Positions 57,926 to 61,925 of a DNA stretch of 64,000 nucleotides are shown here, one piece after another; position 1 is the first letter of the stretch, and every line of letters begins with the position of its first letter. The notes beneath the pieces are model-generated. The model was given only the letters and a program-made list of their open reading frames with translations. It was not told the origin of the DNA and ran no database searches. The translations under genes were made by a program, and so were the position numbers. The stretch is from Doryteuthis pealeii (Eukaryota > Mollusca > Cephalopoda > Myopsida > Loliginidae). Where the stretch lies: NCBI GenBank assembly GCA_023376005.1, contig CM042145.1:61638100-61702099 (forward strand), given 5' to 3'.

Positions 57926-59102
57926 TTTGTCAAAGTTCAGGTCAGCTGACAGCGGATATAGAGTTAAAAATAAAAACAAAAATAAATTAATTCAATAATT
58001 GATTAAATAAATTGATAAGTCTACAGTTAGTAAAATTAGTGAATTAGTCTCACTAGTTTTCTTTTTTAAATTTAAAAGGAATAGTTGATTTATTTTCTTA
58101 AATTTTAAATAGACAGACACAAAAACAAACATTTTAAAAATCAAGAATACGCCTCTTTCTTCTTAAGTTTTTTGAAGTGAAGAAAATAAAACTTCCATGT
58201 TTAAAGGAAAATAAACAAATATTCAAAAATGATTAACAACGAAGAAATAAATAAGAATCGCAGCATTTAATTCCTTAAATACTAAAAGTTATCATTTCCG
58301 TGTTTGTTTTGTTTACAAACAGCAAACAAAAAAATTACGACTTTTAGAAAGTAAAAATGCACTTGTGGTCATGTGACTACTTTGTCACAAAACGTACTTT
58401 AAAATTATGCACAGTTTGTTTTGTTTTTGTTTTGTTAGGTAATGAGTAATTAATTAAGTTTATACTCTTTTAGGTAATTTTGAATACAAATTTCAAAATA
58501 ATTTTCATACCATAGTAAGTACAGTACACTGTCTGTTTTGATTTTACAATGCCCCTATAAAATGCAAATACAAGAACTGAAATGTCACTTCTTTTTTATT
58601 AAAAAGAAGTTAAACTTATTTAAACTGATTAGAGTTATTAAGAATTTGAAAACTGATATGATAAAGTATTTTTTAAATTTTAAAATAATTAACAACTTGT
58701 TTCCTTTTCATAAATGCCGGTTTTTAGCTATTATTTATTTATTTTACGAACTTTTACTTACTTGAAAGCTGCGGCCAGTCCAATAGCCTGTGGGAAAGCC
58801 GTGGCGATCCCTGCATCAGCATCTCCCCTAAGACATTCAGTGTCCCATTGATAAGGTTTGATCCCAAATCGTTTAATTGCCGGAGCCGGGTAGACAGATC
58901 CACCCCGGGATAATTGAAGAATTATTTCGGACACAGTAAGCCGACTAACTAAATCATCGACCCGCTCATTAAACGGTATTGATGTGTTTTGAAAAGGATA
59001 AATTTTCAGATTTTCACTCTCGGTACAAATAATGGTCGACGGTAAGAAGATGAAAATAATATTGCATAAAATGGCTAAGCTGAGAAAACTATTGTCCGTC
59101 AT
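28985..59102 (-). CDS. GH3 beta-xylosidase-like glycoside hydrolase, 12-exon gene (whole span)
   Basis: The spliced product is a 757-residue secreted glycoside hydrolase family 3 enzyme of the beta-D-xylosidase branch, expected to remove terminal sugars from beta-linked glycosides. Coding exons: 59102-58762, 52451-52292, 50279-50109, 49380-49289, 46333-46107, 44350-44100, 39189-38967, 36869-36780, 34603-34389, 33847-33647, 31319-31145, 29112-28985. All introns are GT-AG and all phases fit, with no internal stop. Seen in order: signal peptide (about 1-27), TIM-barrel domain (about 30-330) with SDE nucleophile motif (Asp285), alpha/beta sandwich (about 395-590) with the EREGHDR block (493-499), the FGYGLSY motif (615-621), and a C-terminal fibronectin III-like domain (about 655-745). 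The length is normal for plant, fungal and animal members. The true substrate cannot be read from sequence, and beta-glucosidase or arabinosidase activity is possible. No second host gene is nearby. Confidence 0.93.
29225..29912. repeat. Two hairpin-tail SINE copies head-to-head (long inverted repeat), intron 11
   Basis: A minus-oriented tail half (29225 to about 29460) faces a plus-oriented, longer copy (about 29464-29912, ending AAAATCCAACCAACC). The arms share about 230 bp, so the transcript can fold back on itself. The outer ends are the two hairpin tails. Confidence 0.75.
30173..30578 (+). mobile_element. Helitron, group 3 (CCACTTCTAG end), intron 11
   Basis: Starts TCTATCTATCTATACATATA after A. 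Ends with the hairpin region TACCC...GAGTAG and then CCACTTCTAG, with CTAG at 30575-30578 followed by T. The next Helitron of the same group begins directly. Confidence 0.75.
30579..31069 (+). mobile_element. Helitron, group 3, tandem to the previous one, intron 11
   Basis: Begins at TGTATATATAAAGGGTAGG (first dozen bases of the group 5' end missing). Ends with hairpin CTACCCAGGCGACGCCAGGTAG (in two parts: CTACCCAGGCG, CGCCAGGTAG), then CCACTTCTAG and T. The interior includes TTAAAAATCAAAATGTG, the uninterrupted site that holds a LINE piece in the 54- and 56-kb copies. Confidence 0.78.
31145..31319 (-). CDS. GH3 gene exon 11 (residues 658-715 plus part of 716)
   Basis: Encodes VTQVYISWVNPSVPMPKIQL then VGFERTPLVVKESVQLKFTI, the V-x-Q-V-Y and L-x-G-F-x-R elements of the C-terminal fibronectin III-like domain. 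Acceptor TTTTATTTCAG, donor GTAAGCAT. Ends with one base of Gly716. Confidence 0.92.
32008..32203 (+). mobile_element. Solo LTR, intron 10
   Basis: 196 bp, from TGTTGTACCGGCC to CATCACAACA, flanked by the 5-bp target duplication CCACT (32003-32007 and 32204-32208). It contains a TATA motif, CACTATAAATAGTGAGAC. The same LTR starts again at 63823 and runs off the window. The strand is assumed from the TATA motif. Confidence 0.85.
32223..32440 (+). mobile_element. tRNA-derived SINE (family A)
   Basis: Box A-like TTTAGCTCAGTCAGTAGAGC, then a shortened box-B region (TTCAATACC), GAGCTGATGGTAGGTTTGAG, CCTGGTCTAGCAC and GGGGATAGACTCCCTTGCTG. It sits directly after the solo LTR. A second body fragment of the family is at 32840-32912. 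Confidence 0.8.
32944..33235 (+). mobile_element. tRNA-derived SINE (family B), complete copy
   Basis: The head GGCACGTGGTCGAATGGTTA (box A-like) and GAGTTCAATTCCGGG (box B-like) are followed by TTGGGAAAGGTATGAATCCA, CCAGTCTAGGAGAAGGAAAA and the end GTGTGGAGGGGTTGGTAAAT. Tails of the same family also lie at 34270-34320 and 51025-51085. Confidence 0.8.
33647..33847 (-). CDS. GH3 gene exon 10 (residues 591-657)
   Basis: 67 codons. GRTYRYFIGEPLYHFGYGLS (601-620) followed by YSKF is the well-known R-T-Y-R-Y-F/F-G-Y-G-L-S-Y signature before the fibronectin III-like domain. VTAGKPVELSVQLQNLGPYE starts the first strands of that domain. Donor GTAAGTAATA. Confidence 0.93.
34389..34603 (-). CDS. GH3 gene exon 9 (residues 519-590)
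   Basis: Starts SSGIPVILLVFSAGPLDISW, the family's P-V-V-L-V-x-x-x-G-x-P-x-D-I motif. It continues through FFPAQTAGTALYSMLVNGQV and NPSARLPLTWPASMDQ, the closing segment of the sandwich domain. Acceptor TTCTTATTCAG, donor GTGAGATC, phase 0 at the end. Confidence 0.92.
34640..35168. repeat. Foldback repeats in intron 8
   Basis: An imperfect long inverted repeat (ACCTTTTATTCATTCCACGG on the left, its near-complement around 34905-34930) is followed by a tight hairpin at 35028-35168. Its roughly 60-base arms run from TTTTTTAAATGAGGCTTGAT to ATCAAGCCTCATTTAAAAAA. Confidence 0.7.
35245..35889 (+). mobile_element. Hairpin-tail SINE, full-length copy on the opposite strand, intron 8
   Basis: Reads head to tail on the plus strand: GCCCTGTTGG, TTAGAATACACTGAC, all internal blocks, then the hairpin AAAATAACCCAACAAGGG...CATGCC and AAAATCCAACCAACC. 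About 645 bp. Another partial copy follows at 35912-36050. The open frame at 35381-35593 is the family's recurrent one. Confidence 0.82.
36780..36869 (-). CDS. GH3 gene exon 8, acid/base region (residues 489-518)
   Basis: A 90-nt exon reading GKEIEREGHDRENLDLPGKQ followed by LQLLKDAVKY. The E-x-E-G-x-D-R-x-x-L-x-L-P-G block is diagnostic of GH3 xylosidases. The family's candidate acid/base glutamate lies in this stretch (Glu491, Glu493 or Glu495, not decided here). Acceptor TTTCAAAAG (weak tract), donor GTAAGTAA. Phase 1 at the end. Confidence 0.9.
37169..37610. mobile_element. Foldback element with 8-bp target duplication and telomere-like core
   Basis: Direct repeats GTCTGTCA at 37161-37168 and 37611-37618 flank 442 bp. 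The inverted arms are about 130 bp (ATATTTGCAGAGTTCC inward through CTGCTGAAAAAAAA). The core has CCCTAACCCC and, on the other side, AACCCTAAACCCTAACCC. An 8-bp duplication fits hAT-type transposases, but no transposase is present. The uninterrupted site is seen in related sequence near 53385-53425. Confidence 0.82.
37379..37418. repeat. Perfect 40-bp palindrome
   Basis: Two arms of 20 bases meet at GTATAC. Each half, TACAGGGTGACCCAGAAAAA, looks like a Tc1/mariner-type terminal repeat with its TA. This suggests two such ends abut here inside the foldback. Confidence 0.8.
38280..38723 (-). mobile_element. Helitron, group 2, intron 7
   Basis: The minus strand starts TCTATATAATAATATTGCTG at 38723 and ends with hairpin CTGTGGTGTATCCACAG, then GTCCTGCTAG followed by T (CTAG at 38283-38280). 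Non-coding, rich in CT runs. Confidence 0.82.
38774..38862. repeat. Long hairpin, intron 7
   Basis: The arms run TTAACCCCCTAAAATGCCCC and onward to TTCCCAA, with near-perfect complement, around a 7-base loop CATAGCA. Probably a MITE. Confidence 0.75.
38967..39189 (-). CDS. GH3 gene exon 7 (residues 415-488 plus part of 489)
   Basis: Begins ILGPMANNTAQIYGDYS, the family's I-G-P-x-A-x-x-x-x-x-x-x-G-x-Y motif of the sandwich domain, and ends with LIVVCLGTG (phase 1). The donor GTAAGTTATCTCCCTTTG runs straight into the motif GTTATCTCCCTT, which recurs elsewhere in the window. The boundary lies between ordinary coding sequence and that repeat motif. Confidence 0.92.
39228..39365 (+). mobile_element. 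SINE family B fragment, intron 6
   Basis: GGCACTTGTGATATAATGG (head), GTTCAAATCCTGAACAAGGC and AATACCCTTGGGAAAGGTAT match family B. It is truncated before the tail. It lies 40 bases from exon 7. Confidence 0.65.
39690..39880. repeat. 60-bp minisatellite, intron 6
   Basis: Almost three units with an exact 60-bp period (each starting CCAAAGGATTCATTATC, then GGGACTCTTTACCAGG). Because 60 is a multiple of three, several frames stay open across it, giving 20-residue periodic peptides. I treat those as artefacts. A (TA)n run follows at 39977-40015. Confidence 0.85.
40193..40442 (+). mobile_element. tRNA-derived SINE (family A), complete copy, intron 6
   Basis: GGTTAGCTCAGTCGGTAGAG (box A-like), GTTTGATACCGGCCC (box B-like), CAACTCAGCGTATGAGTAGC, and the end TAGACTCCCTCGCTGATTGG with CTGATACTGACTTTAGGCCA. 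Its plus orientation is antisense to the GH3 gene. Confidence 0.82.
40443..42094. other. Intron 6 sequence with no recognised element
   Basis: Moderately GC-richer stretch at 41040-41690 with several short open frames (for example 41229-41420) and Cys-rich text (CPCSTCDTCQHCKYASVLHP at about 41418-41477). This hints at a decayed retroelement, but nothing is clear enough to name. Confidence 0.45.
42098..44085 (-). mobile_element. 5'-truncated RNase H-bearing non-LTR retrotransposon (LINE), intron 6
   Basis: A minus-strand LINE starting in the reverse-transcriptase domain and running to a 3' UTR with a hairpin (42132-42170) and a tail of AAAC repeats (42098-42125). The 5' end lies near 44068-44085, just inside the intron. 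The start is blurred because the truncated frame reads on towards the splice donor. The 3' hairpin is nearly the same as the tail of the SINE family that fills 1-19 kb. Confidence 0.88.
42286..44067 (-). CDS. LINE ORF2 fragment: reverse transcriptase C-terminal half and RNase H
   Basis: About 593 residues open to a stop at 42286. RT motifs: EGIPQGSIL (motif B) and LYVDDLVIC (catalytic YVDD), then KFSKTKTQCVHF and YKFLGVIFDKKLTF of the thumb side. An RNase H domain follows with FTDGSKDNDKTACAAI (first Asp), AETRAIDIAL (Glu), IFSDLLSVLL (Asp) and WIPSHIGVRGNERADSAAK (His/Asp). A C-terminal CCHC-like knuckle, CETCQTPLTVKHLLMEC, follows. This order is typical of the I superfamily (I, Ingi, Vingi, Loa and relatives). 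No frameshift was seen, so the insertion may be young. The start is lost to truncation. Confidence 0.9.
   Translation of the reverse strand, partial: EGIPQGSILSVTLFSIKINNIINSLNPIINCALYVDDLVICYRFADIHKIERQLQMGLNKVNKWATDNGFKFSKTKTQCVHFCSLRKMHNDPTIKLEESEIPVVDQYKFLGVIFDKKLTFIPHIKHLKNKCTRAQQLLRVVAHTEWGADQQTLLKLYRSLIRSQLDYACFVYGSARRSYLKELNSVHHEGLRQVIGAFRTSPVDSLYVEAYEAPLQLRCEKLALQYYTKLKSCPSNPAYDCTFNQGYKECFEKKEKSIKPFGLRMEPILKESKIPLTNIHKTIIPKTPPWIIKKPKVILELSELPKTKTHPSTYQDTFHNVLERYPNHLHIFTDGSKDNDKTACAAILNKKIVRKALPNESSIFSAETRAIDIALDIISKNKHTKYIIFSDLLSVLLSLRNKKLEDPLIIKLLNRLDSMSNSKEIIICWIPSHIGVRGNERADSAAKSALDLIPDKFQIPYTDLKPKINRFLHTKWQQHWNNCIHNKLFLIKPTLGGCRPTLRKSRKEQVIMSQLCIGHTKLTHSYILKQEQQPQCETCQTPLTVKHLLMECRFFAHIRKHYFKANNMKDLFENVNIEDIFSFLREIKLYHRI
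44100..44350 (-). CDS. GH3 gene exon 6 (residues 331-414)
   Basis: Encodes NFALAKGLVTEKKVRESVKP, the YTRMKLGEFDP motif (family R-x-x-L-G-x-F-D-P), the linker helix and AVKAALQSFVLLKNDQNILP, the strand that starts the second (sandwich) domain. It ends phase 0 at GCA before GTAAGTATAA. A 5'-truncated LINE begins within roughly 35 bases of this donor in intron 6. Confidence 0.92.
44400..45297. other. Intron 5 stretch, GC-richer part unassigned
   Basis: 44750-45240 is GC-richer with CT runs and short open frames on the minus strand (44740-45093, 45042-45239). It could be a decayed LTR or leader, but I found no paired repeat or target duplication. Confidence 0.4.
45632..45868 (+). mobile_element. 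tRNA-derived SINE (family A), intron 5
   Basis: GTTTAGCTCAGTCAGTAGAG, GGTTTGATACCAG, GTGCATGAGTAGCACAG, GGTCTAGCGCGAGC and CTGGCTGGTACTGACAATAG follow the family order. It is preceded at 45298-45345 by a family B-like head, CATGGTGTAATGGTTAGC. Confidence 0.78.
45893..46088 (+). repeat. Two hairpin tails of the LINE/SINE type, intron 5
   Basis: CTAGGCATAGAATAACCCTA...TGACATGCCATTAAAATCAAT occurs at 45889-45934 and again at 46039-46087. A SINE mid-fragment (GGTCCACTCTGACCTGGAG) lies between. The second tail ends about 20 bases from the exon 5 donor. Confidence 0.6.
46107..46333 (-). CDS. GH3 gene exon 5 with catalytic nucleophile (residues 255-330)
   Basis: The exon opens with VNGIPACAHKRLL (256-268) and then WGFKGYVISDEGAIE (276-290). 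Asp285 in the SDE motif aligns with the GH3 nucleophile. Plant members usually have SDC here, and the SDE/SDQ-G-A form is what I recall from animal relatives. The exon ends with one base of codon 331 before GTAAGT. Acceptor TTCTCTTTCAG. Confidence 0.93.
46392..47024 (+). mobile_element. Helitron, group 1, intron 4
   Basis: 5' TCATATTATAATGGAGATTG follows A. The body matches 55284-55900 inverted. The 3' hairpin is decayed (TGCACCTGGATGGTGTA) and the terminal CTAG is lost. An extra GC-rich segment at about 46450-46590 (GGGGGATAGCCCCCTGGG) is not shared with the other copies. Confidence 0.7.
47127..47390. mobile_element. Foldback/MITE with about 80-bp arms and telomere-like core, intron 4
   Basis: Arms TTGGACCATATGACCTTTAG...TTTACACCGTCAA with near-perfect complement on the right. 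The core is GGTTAGGGGTTAGGGTTAGG (47226-47250). No coding sequence. Confidence 0.8.
47434..47780 (-). mobile_element. Helitron, group 2, 5'-truncated, intron 4
   Basis: The minus strand ends with hairpin ATGGTATATCAACAG, then GTCCTGCTAA and T (CTRR form). The body matches 38280-38723, with CT runs near 47545-47720. Confidence 0.7.
48330..48780 (+). mobile_element. LTR with adjoining primer binding site, intron 4
   Basis: TGTAGCGTTAG...TTTCTTACA (48330-48750) has LTR-like ends. Next comes AC and then TGGTGACTACCCGAAGTGAT, which resembles a primer binding site for tRNA-Trp with small differences. Only a few tens of bases of leader follow, so the rest of the element is lost. Confidence 0.7.
49289..49380 (-). 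CDS. GH3 gene exon 4 (residues 225-254 plus part of 255)
   Basis: A 92-nt exon found by continuing the family pattern, because it is too short to stand out as an open frame. It reads VSERDLRLTHLPAFQTCVEA and then GTYNIMCSYN, the family's D-L-x-x-T-x-x-P-x-F and M-x-S-Y-N motifs. Acceptor ATTCCCAG, donor GTGAGT. It ends with two bases (AG) of Ser255. Confidence 0.9.
49559..49998 (+). mobile_element. Helitron-like element, group 1, intron 3
   Basis: Starts TCTTATAATGAAGATTCAG after A, then GCATAAGTTTATCAATGAGT and TCTTATTTATTAACGATG. Ends near TTAAAACTTAAATAC without a clear hairpin. It combines the 5' part of the 53-kb element with the 3' part of the 28-kb one. Confidence 0.65.
50109..50279 (-). 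CDS. GH3 gene exon 3 (residues 168-224)
   Basis: 57 whole codons. ETYGEDPYLTG (168-178) completes the W-G-R-x-x-E-T-x-G-E-D-P block across the exon 2/3 junction. CKHFAAYAGPENRP (202-215) carries the K-H-F motif that binds substrate in GH3 barrels. Acceptor TTTTTTACAG, donor GTAAGTTA. Both junctions are phase 0. Confidence 0.93.
50442..50870 (-). pseudogene. Non-LTR retrotransposon C-terminal fragment (endonuclease-like), intron 2
   Basis: 142 residues containing ARRQDLVLINKKKKTCQLAD, FAVPADHRVKMKENKKIDKY, VILIVVGALGMIPKSLEKRL and LLKSARILRRVLET. I recall this block as the C-terminus of widespread animal retroelement polyproteins, where it may act as a restriction-enzyme-like nuclease. The usual P-D of the motif reads Q-D here, and a stop lies just upstream, so it is a dead fragment. 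Exact clade unresolved. Confidence 0.6.
50990..52250. other. Intron 2 sequence, no gene
   Basis: Includes a family B tail (51025-51085), an AAAAATGCCTTGGAGAACA stretch shared with 3100 and 3870, and two diverged copies of a block (ACCAATCAGAAACCGACAGC near 51730 and TCCAATCAGAAGCCAACAAC near 52140). No coding seen. Confidence 0.5.
52292..52451 (-). CDS. GH3 gene exon 2 (residues 114-167)
   Basis: The acceptor is a pyrimidine-rich tract ending GTGTGCAG. The first base completes Asn114. The exon carries QKLIHDVAKAVGEEVRAKHA and then SPVINIVRHPLWGR (152-165), the family's P-x-I-N-I-x-R-x-P-x-W-G-R block lining the barrel pocket. It ends in phase 0 at a CAG codon before GTAACT. It continues the barrel of exon 1 and joins directly to the GEDPY block of exon 3. 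Confidence 0.92.
52515..52978 (+). mobile_element. Helitron, group 2, intron 1
   Basis: Ends with hairpin CTGTGGTATATCTACAG, then GTCCCGCTAG followed by T (CTAG at 52975-52978). The interior has GAAAGAAAGAAAG runs. Another Helitron starts at the next base. Confidence 0.8.
52979..53640 (+). mobile_element. Helitron-like element, group 1, head-to-tail with the previous one, intron 1
   Basis: Starts TCCATATGTAAATGGAGATT directly after CTAG. It contains the CTGTTTTGATTAT palindrome (53366-53426) and a C run. Most of it lies in unit 1 of the tandem duplication. Confidence 0.65.
53937..54650 (-). mobile_element. Helitron, group 3, carrying a LINE fragment (unit 1)
   Basis: The minus strand starts TCTATCTATACATATATAAT and ends with a hairpin region (CTACCCAGGTGACATTGGTAG in two arms), then CCGCTTCTAG followed by T. 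A CR1/L2-like LINE end (about 54091-54575) sits inside. Shorter copies without it are at 30579-31069 and 59235-59530. Confidence 0.8.
54091..54575 (+). pseudogene. CR1/L2-like LINE 3' fragment inside a Helitron (unit 1)
   Basis: Encodes the RT C-terminus: DSLKLWRLATDLVNAHKVIN, LSNTRGHAYKVRKQHYSHDF, then a stop where the intact copy at 62387-62094 reads on to EAWNKLPVPVVGC. The 3' UTR ends CTGAGCACTGTACACAATTA and CATTATCAATAAAT. Confidence 0.75.
55280..55922 (-). mobile_element. Helitron, group 1, with verified empty site
   Basis: 643 bp inserted between A55279 and T55923. The minus strand starts TCTTATTATAATGGAGATTG and ends with the perfect hairpin GCACCCGGAGGGTGC, then ATATATTTGCTAG. The matching place in unit 1 (53676/53677) is uninterrupted. 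These are the four classical Helitron signs: TC start, CTRR end, hairpin, A/T insertion. No helicase is coded. Confidence 0.93.
56183..56956 (-). mobile_element. Helitron, group 3, carrying a LINE fragment (unit 2)
   Basis: Duplicate of 53937-54650 with the same ends. The undeleted 5' part reads AAAGGGTAGTTGGTGTGTAT on the minus strand. It includes the LINE piece at about 56337-56815. Confidence 0.8.
56337..56815 (+). pseudogene. CR1/L2-like LINE 3' fragment inside a Helitron (unit 2)
   Basis: Same fragment as at 54091-54575, with a few substitutions (GKQH-side CSRDFWKLRIAGT ending). Dead by the same early stop. Confidence 0.75.
57065..57170 (+). mobile_element. SINE family B head fragment, intron 1
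   Basis: ACATGGTGTAATAGTTACTG, AGGAAATGGACACAGC and GAGTTCAAATCCTGGACGCG. Body pieces of the family recur at 57515-57645. Confidence 0.65.
57650..58761. other. Intron 1, 5' part, no element named
   Basis: AT-rich with A and T runs. A small GC-richer patch lies at 57675-57775. No coding or paired repeats recognised. Confidence 0.5.
58762..59102 (-). CDS. GH3 gene exon 1 (residues 1-113 plus part of 114)
   Basis: This exon holds the start codon and a hydrophobic signal peptide (residues about 6-26, a run of L, I and F). The barrel entry follows: RVDDLVSRLT (47-56), the substrate-pocket motif YQWDTECLRG (84-93, matching the family's Y-x-W-x-x-E-x-L-x-G) and the ATAFPQAIGLAAAF block. The ATG at 59102 is the first one that places a signal peptide directly before the domain. 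The donor is a perfect GTAAGT, leaving two bases (AA) of codon 114. Confidence 0.93.
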
Positions 59103-59234
59103 CTTCGATTCTCTTTTTGTTTACTTGTGAGAAACGTGTTTCATCTTATTCAATCTGAGTTATCTCCCCTTGACTTACTAGTTATTCTCATTTCCGTTCC
59201 AGTTTCGATAACAACCTGTTTAGATTTATAAGAG
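59103..59234 (-). promoter_or_regulatory. GH3 upstream region / 5' UTR candidate
   Basis: 132 bases between the start codon and the 3' end of a Helitron at 59235. On the minus strand there is TTATAAAT near 59225-59232 (TATA-like, about 125 bases upstream of ATG) and a GGGGAGATAACTC motif near 59158-59170. The transcription start cannot be placed. Any more distal promoter lies inside transposon-derived DNA. Confidence 0.4.
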
Positions 59235-59530
59235 ACTAGAAGCAATAGAAGGCTACCCAGCGTTGCCTGGGTAGATGGGATCCCTGGTGTATTGATTTGT
59301 TTACTTTTGAGATTTACAAATGCTGGACATTTTTAAGAAGAATTTCAATGCTATTTCTATGTATATTTTGATTTTTAGATATCTTTGAATATAAATCCAA
59401 TCTTCATAATTTTTGCACAAAAAGCAAAAACTGGTCATATTTAATGTGTACATATATTTACTTTGTTGTTACGTTAATAGTTTTATTTTCGTAGTTTCAT
59501 CCGAACACACACACATACATACATACAGAC
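59235..59530 (-). mobile_element. Helitron, group 3, just upstream of the GH3 gene
   Basis: The 3' end CTAG at 59238-59235 is preceded by the hairpin CTACCCAGGCAACGCTGGGTAG (arms CTACCCAGGC and GCTGGGTAG). It lacks the LINE piece and reads straight through that site (GATTTTTAGATATCTTTG). The 5' end decays into CA-rich repeats near 59505-59540. Confidence 0.72.
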
Positions 59531-59569
59531 AGACACACACAAATTATTTGTATTTACATTTTTGGGGCA

Positions 59570-60770
59570 ATTGTTTCTTAAGATTTTTTTGCACACAATT
59601 ATATAACAAAGTATTCCTATCTAATACAAATAATTTGCACACAGTTGTATGATTTTAAGCATTCCTATCTAATACTAATTCATACATAATTATATGGTTT
59701 CAAGTAATTATTTCTACTAGCAGGACCTGTGGATATACAACAATATGAGAATTTAATTATTACAACGTTCGATATGTTAACTTAAGAGCTTTTGCAAATA
59801 GTTCAATATATAAAAAGTATAATAATCTTGATTTAACTCTTTCTCTCTCACTCTTTTTTTTTCTTTCTTTCCTTCTTTTCCTCTTTTCATTATGTTCAAT
59901 TGAAACAGATTAGCATTATCACTTCCACATGCTCATCCTTCTCTCTGTCTTTCTTATCATGTCCTTTTTCTTAGCTTTCTTTCTTTATATTTAAATAGAA
60001 TGGTCCATTAATTAGCATGTGATGTGACAACACTCATTTGGACAATCTCATTTTTAACCAGAGGAAGATAATTGTCATATTTTGTAGGAACAAGAGTATT
60101 ATTATATAGATATCATATCAAGTATTCTTATCTGATACAAATGTTTTGCACACAGTTGTATGATTTCAAGTATTCCTATCTATAACTAATTGATACACAA
60201 TTATATGATTTCAATTAATTATTTCTATATAATAATTTGTTTACACACAGTTATATGGTTTCCAGTAACTAATAATAATAATCCTCAGTAAACAATTATA
60301 GCTTCAAGTATTCTTAATACAAATAATCTACAGTTATATTTCAAGTATTTCTATCTAATACAAATAATTTGCACACAGTTCCATGGTTTCAGGGATTCTT
60401 GTCAAATATCAATAATTTATACACAATTATCTTGTGTTAGGTAACTAATAATAATAATCCTTAGTAAACAATTATAGCTTAAAGTATTCTAAATACAAAC
60501 AATTTACAGATATTTTAAGTATTTCTATCTAATACAAATAATTTGCATACAGTTGTATGGTTTTATATTTTCCTATCTAATATTAATTATTTATACACAA
60601 TTATATGGTATCAAATAACTAATAATAATCCGTAGTAAACAATTATAGCTTCAAATAACTATTCTTAATACAAATAATTTAGAGTTATACGGTATCAAGT
60701 ATTTCTATCTAATTGAAATAATTTGCACATAGTTGCCTAATTATTTATATTTAATGATCATCATTTATTT
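59570..60770. repeat. AT-rich satellite, unit about 50 bp
   Basis: Repeated text TTCCTATCTAATACAAATAA, TTTGCACACAGTTGTATGG and TTTCAAGTA in variable units. The Helitron at 59717-60110 splits the array. Confidence 0.75.
59717..60110 (-). mobile_element. Helitron, group 2, inside the satellite
   Basis: 394 bp. The minus strand starts TCTATATAATAATACTCTTG (after A) and ends at hairpin remnant TTGTTGTATATCCACAG, then GTCCTGCTAG and T. Satellite sequence resumes on both sides. Confidence 0.82.
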
Positions 60771-61925
60771 GCACACATTTATTAATTTCCAAATATGACA
60801 GTTTTGTTGAATTTTAAAACCAAAACGGTTGCATTTTAAAAAATTTTTTAGACGACTTGCTTAACAGAAGTGGTATGTCAGTATTGTAGCCAATTATAAA
60901 GAAAAATAAAAGTGAACGGAAAAAAATTCACAGAAAAAGTCACAATTTTAGCCAGGAAAACATTCCTCAAGAAAAAAGTCACAATTAATTTATGTTGGTT
61001 GTGTGGGGATTAAAATAAAATTAAGATATAAAAATTAAAAAACTCCCATGAGCCTTCACACCGGAAGAACACTCTGAGCATGTGCAGATAAAAGGACCCA
61101 TTTCTGACCCACAACATAATCTCTCGGCCATTCAAACTTAGGACTTAATTGGGACGAGACATTACTCCTGGCCAGAAAGATATTTCCTTACCATGTGGTG
61201 GCTATGACCCATGAATAAAGCCTGAATCCTTAAACTACTTTTTGTCTTTGTCTCTTCCTTTTCTTTTTTTGAATTCCTTTTCAGTGTGACCACCAAATAA
61301 GATGGGGTTAAAAGTAAACCCTAGGAACACACACAAGGAATATCCAGCTACCTTTAAACCTAAAACATTAAACCTCTCATCACCCCACAGTTGGTTAGGG
61401 TTAAGTTTTTAATTCGAGTAAGATGTAAGGGATTTATCAATTAGATACTTTTGGTTTAAGATTTTTTTGTGGGGAGAGGGGTCCTACGTCTTTTTTTCTG
61501 TGACCTTTGTATCTGGATTCGTTGGTACTAATTACCTCATACTCTATTTGGCAATTAGTATTCCCTATTTTTGCTGGTAAAGTCACCTTTTTTTTTAAGA
61601 GTTCATGAGATTACCATCAACAAATCGAAATATTTACTTTTTTCTGGTTGCAACATCACTGCTCACCTCCTCAGGTAGATTCCAACAAAATAAAGATCTT
61701 TTAAAAAAATTATTAGGTGTTTGTCAATGGACAAGAATGTTTGCAATTCACTTCGTGCTAATGTCATTGAGAAGGGCATGAATCCATTTCTCCTAAACAC
61801 ACACACACATACACGCACACACACAGCTATGGCTAAATTATGAATTCATAGCTAATAGATAACTTAAATAGTATGATTGACTGGAATATTTTGCCCTGGT
61901 TCGACAACCAGTCTATAAGGAAAAT
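60771..61925. other. No gene seen
   Basis: AT-rich. A GGTTAGGGTTAAG motif lies near 61391. Family B-like body text (AAGGGCATGAATCCA) is at about 61765-61785, followed by a (CA)n run. Confidence 0.5.
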
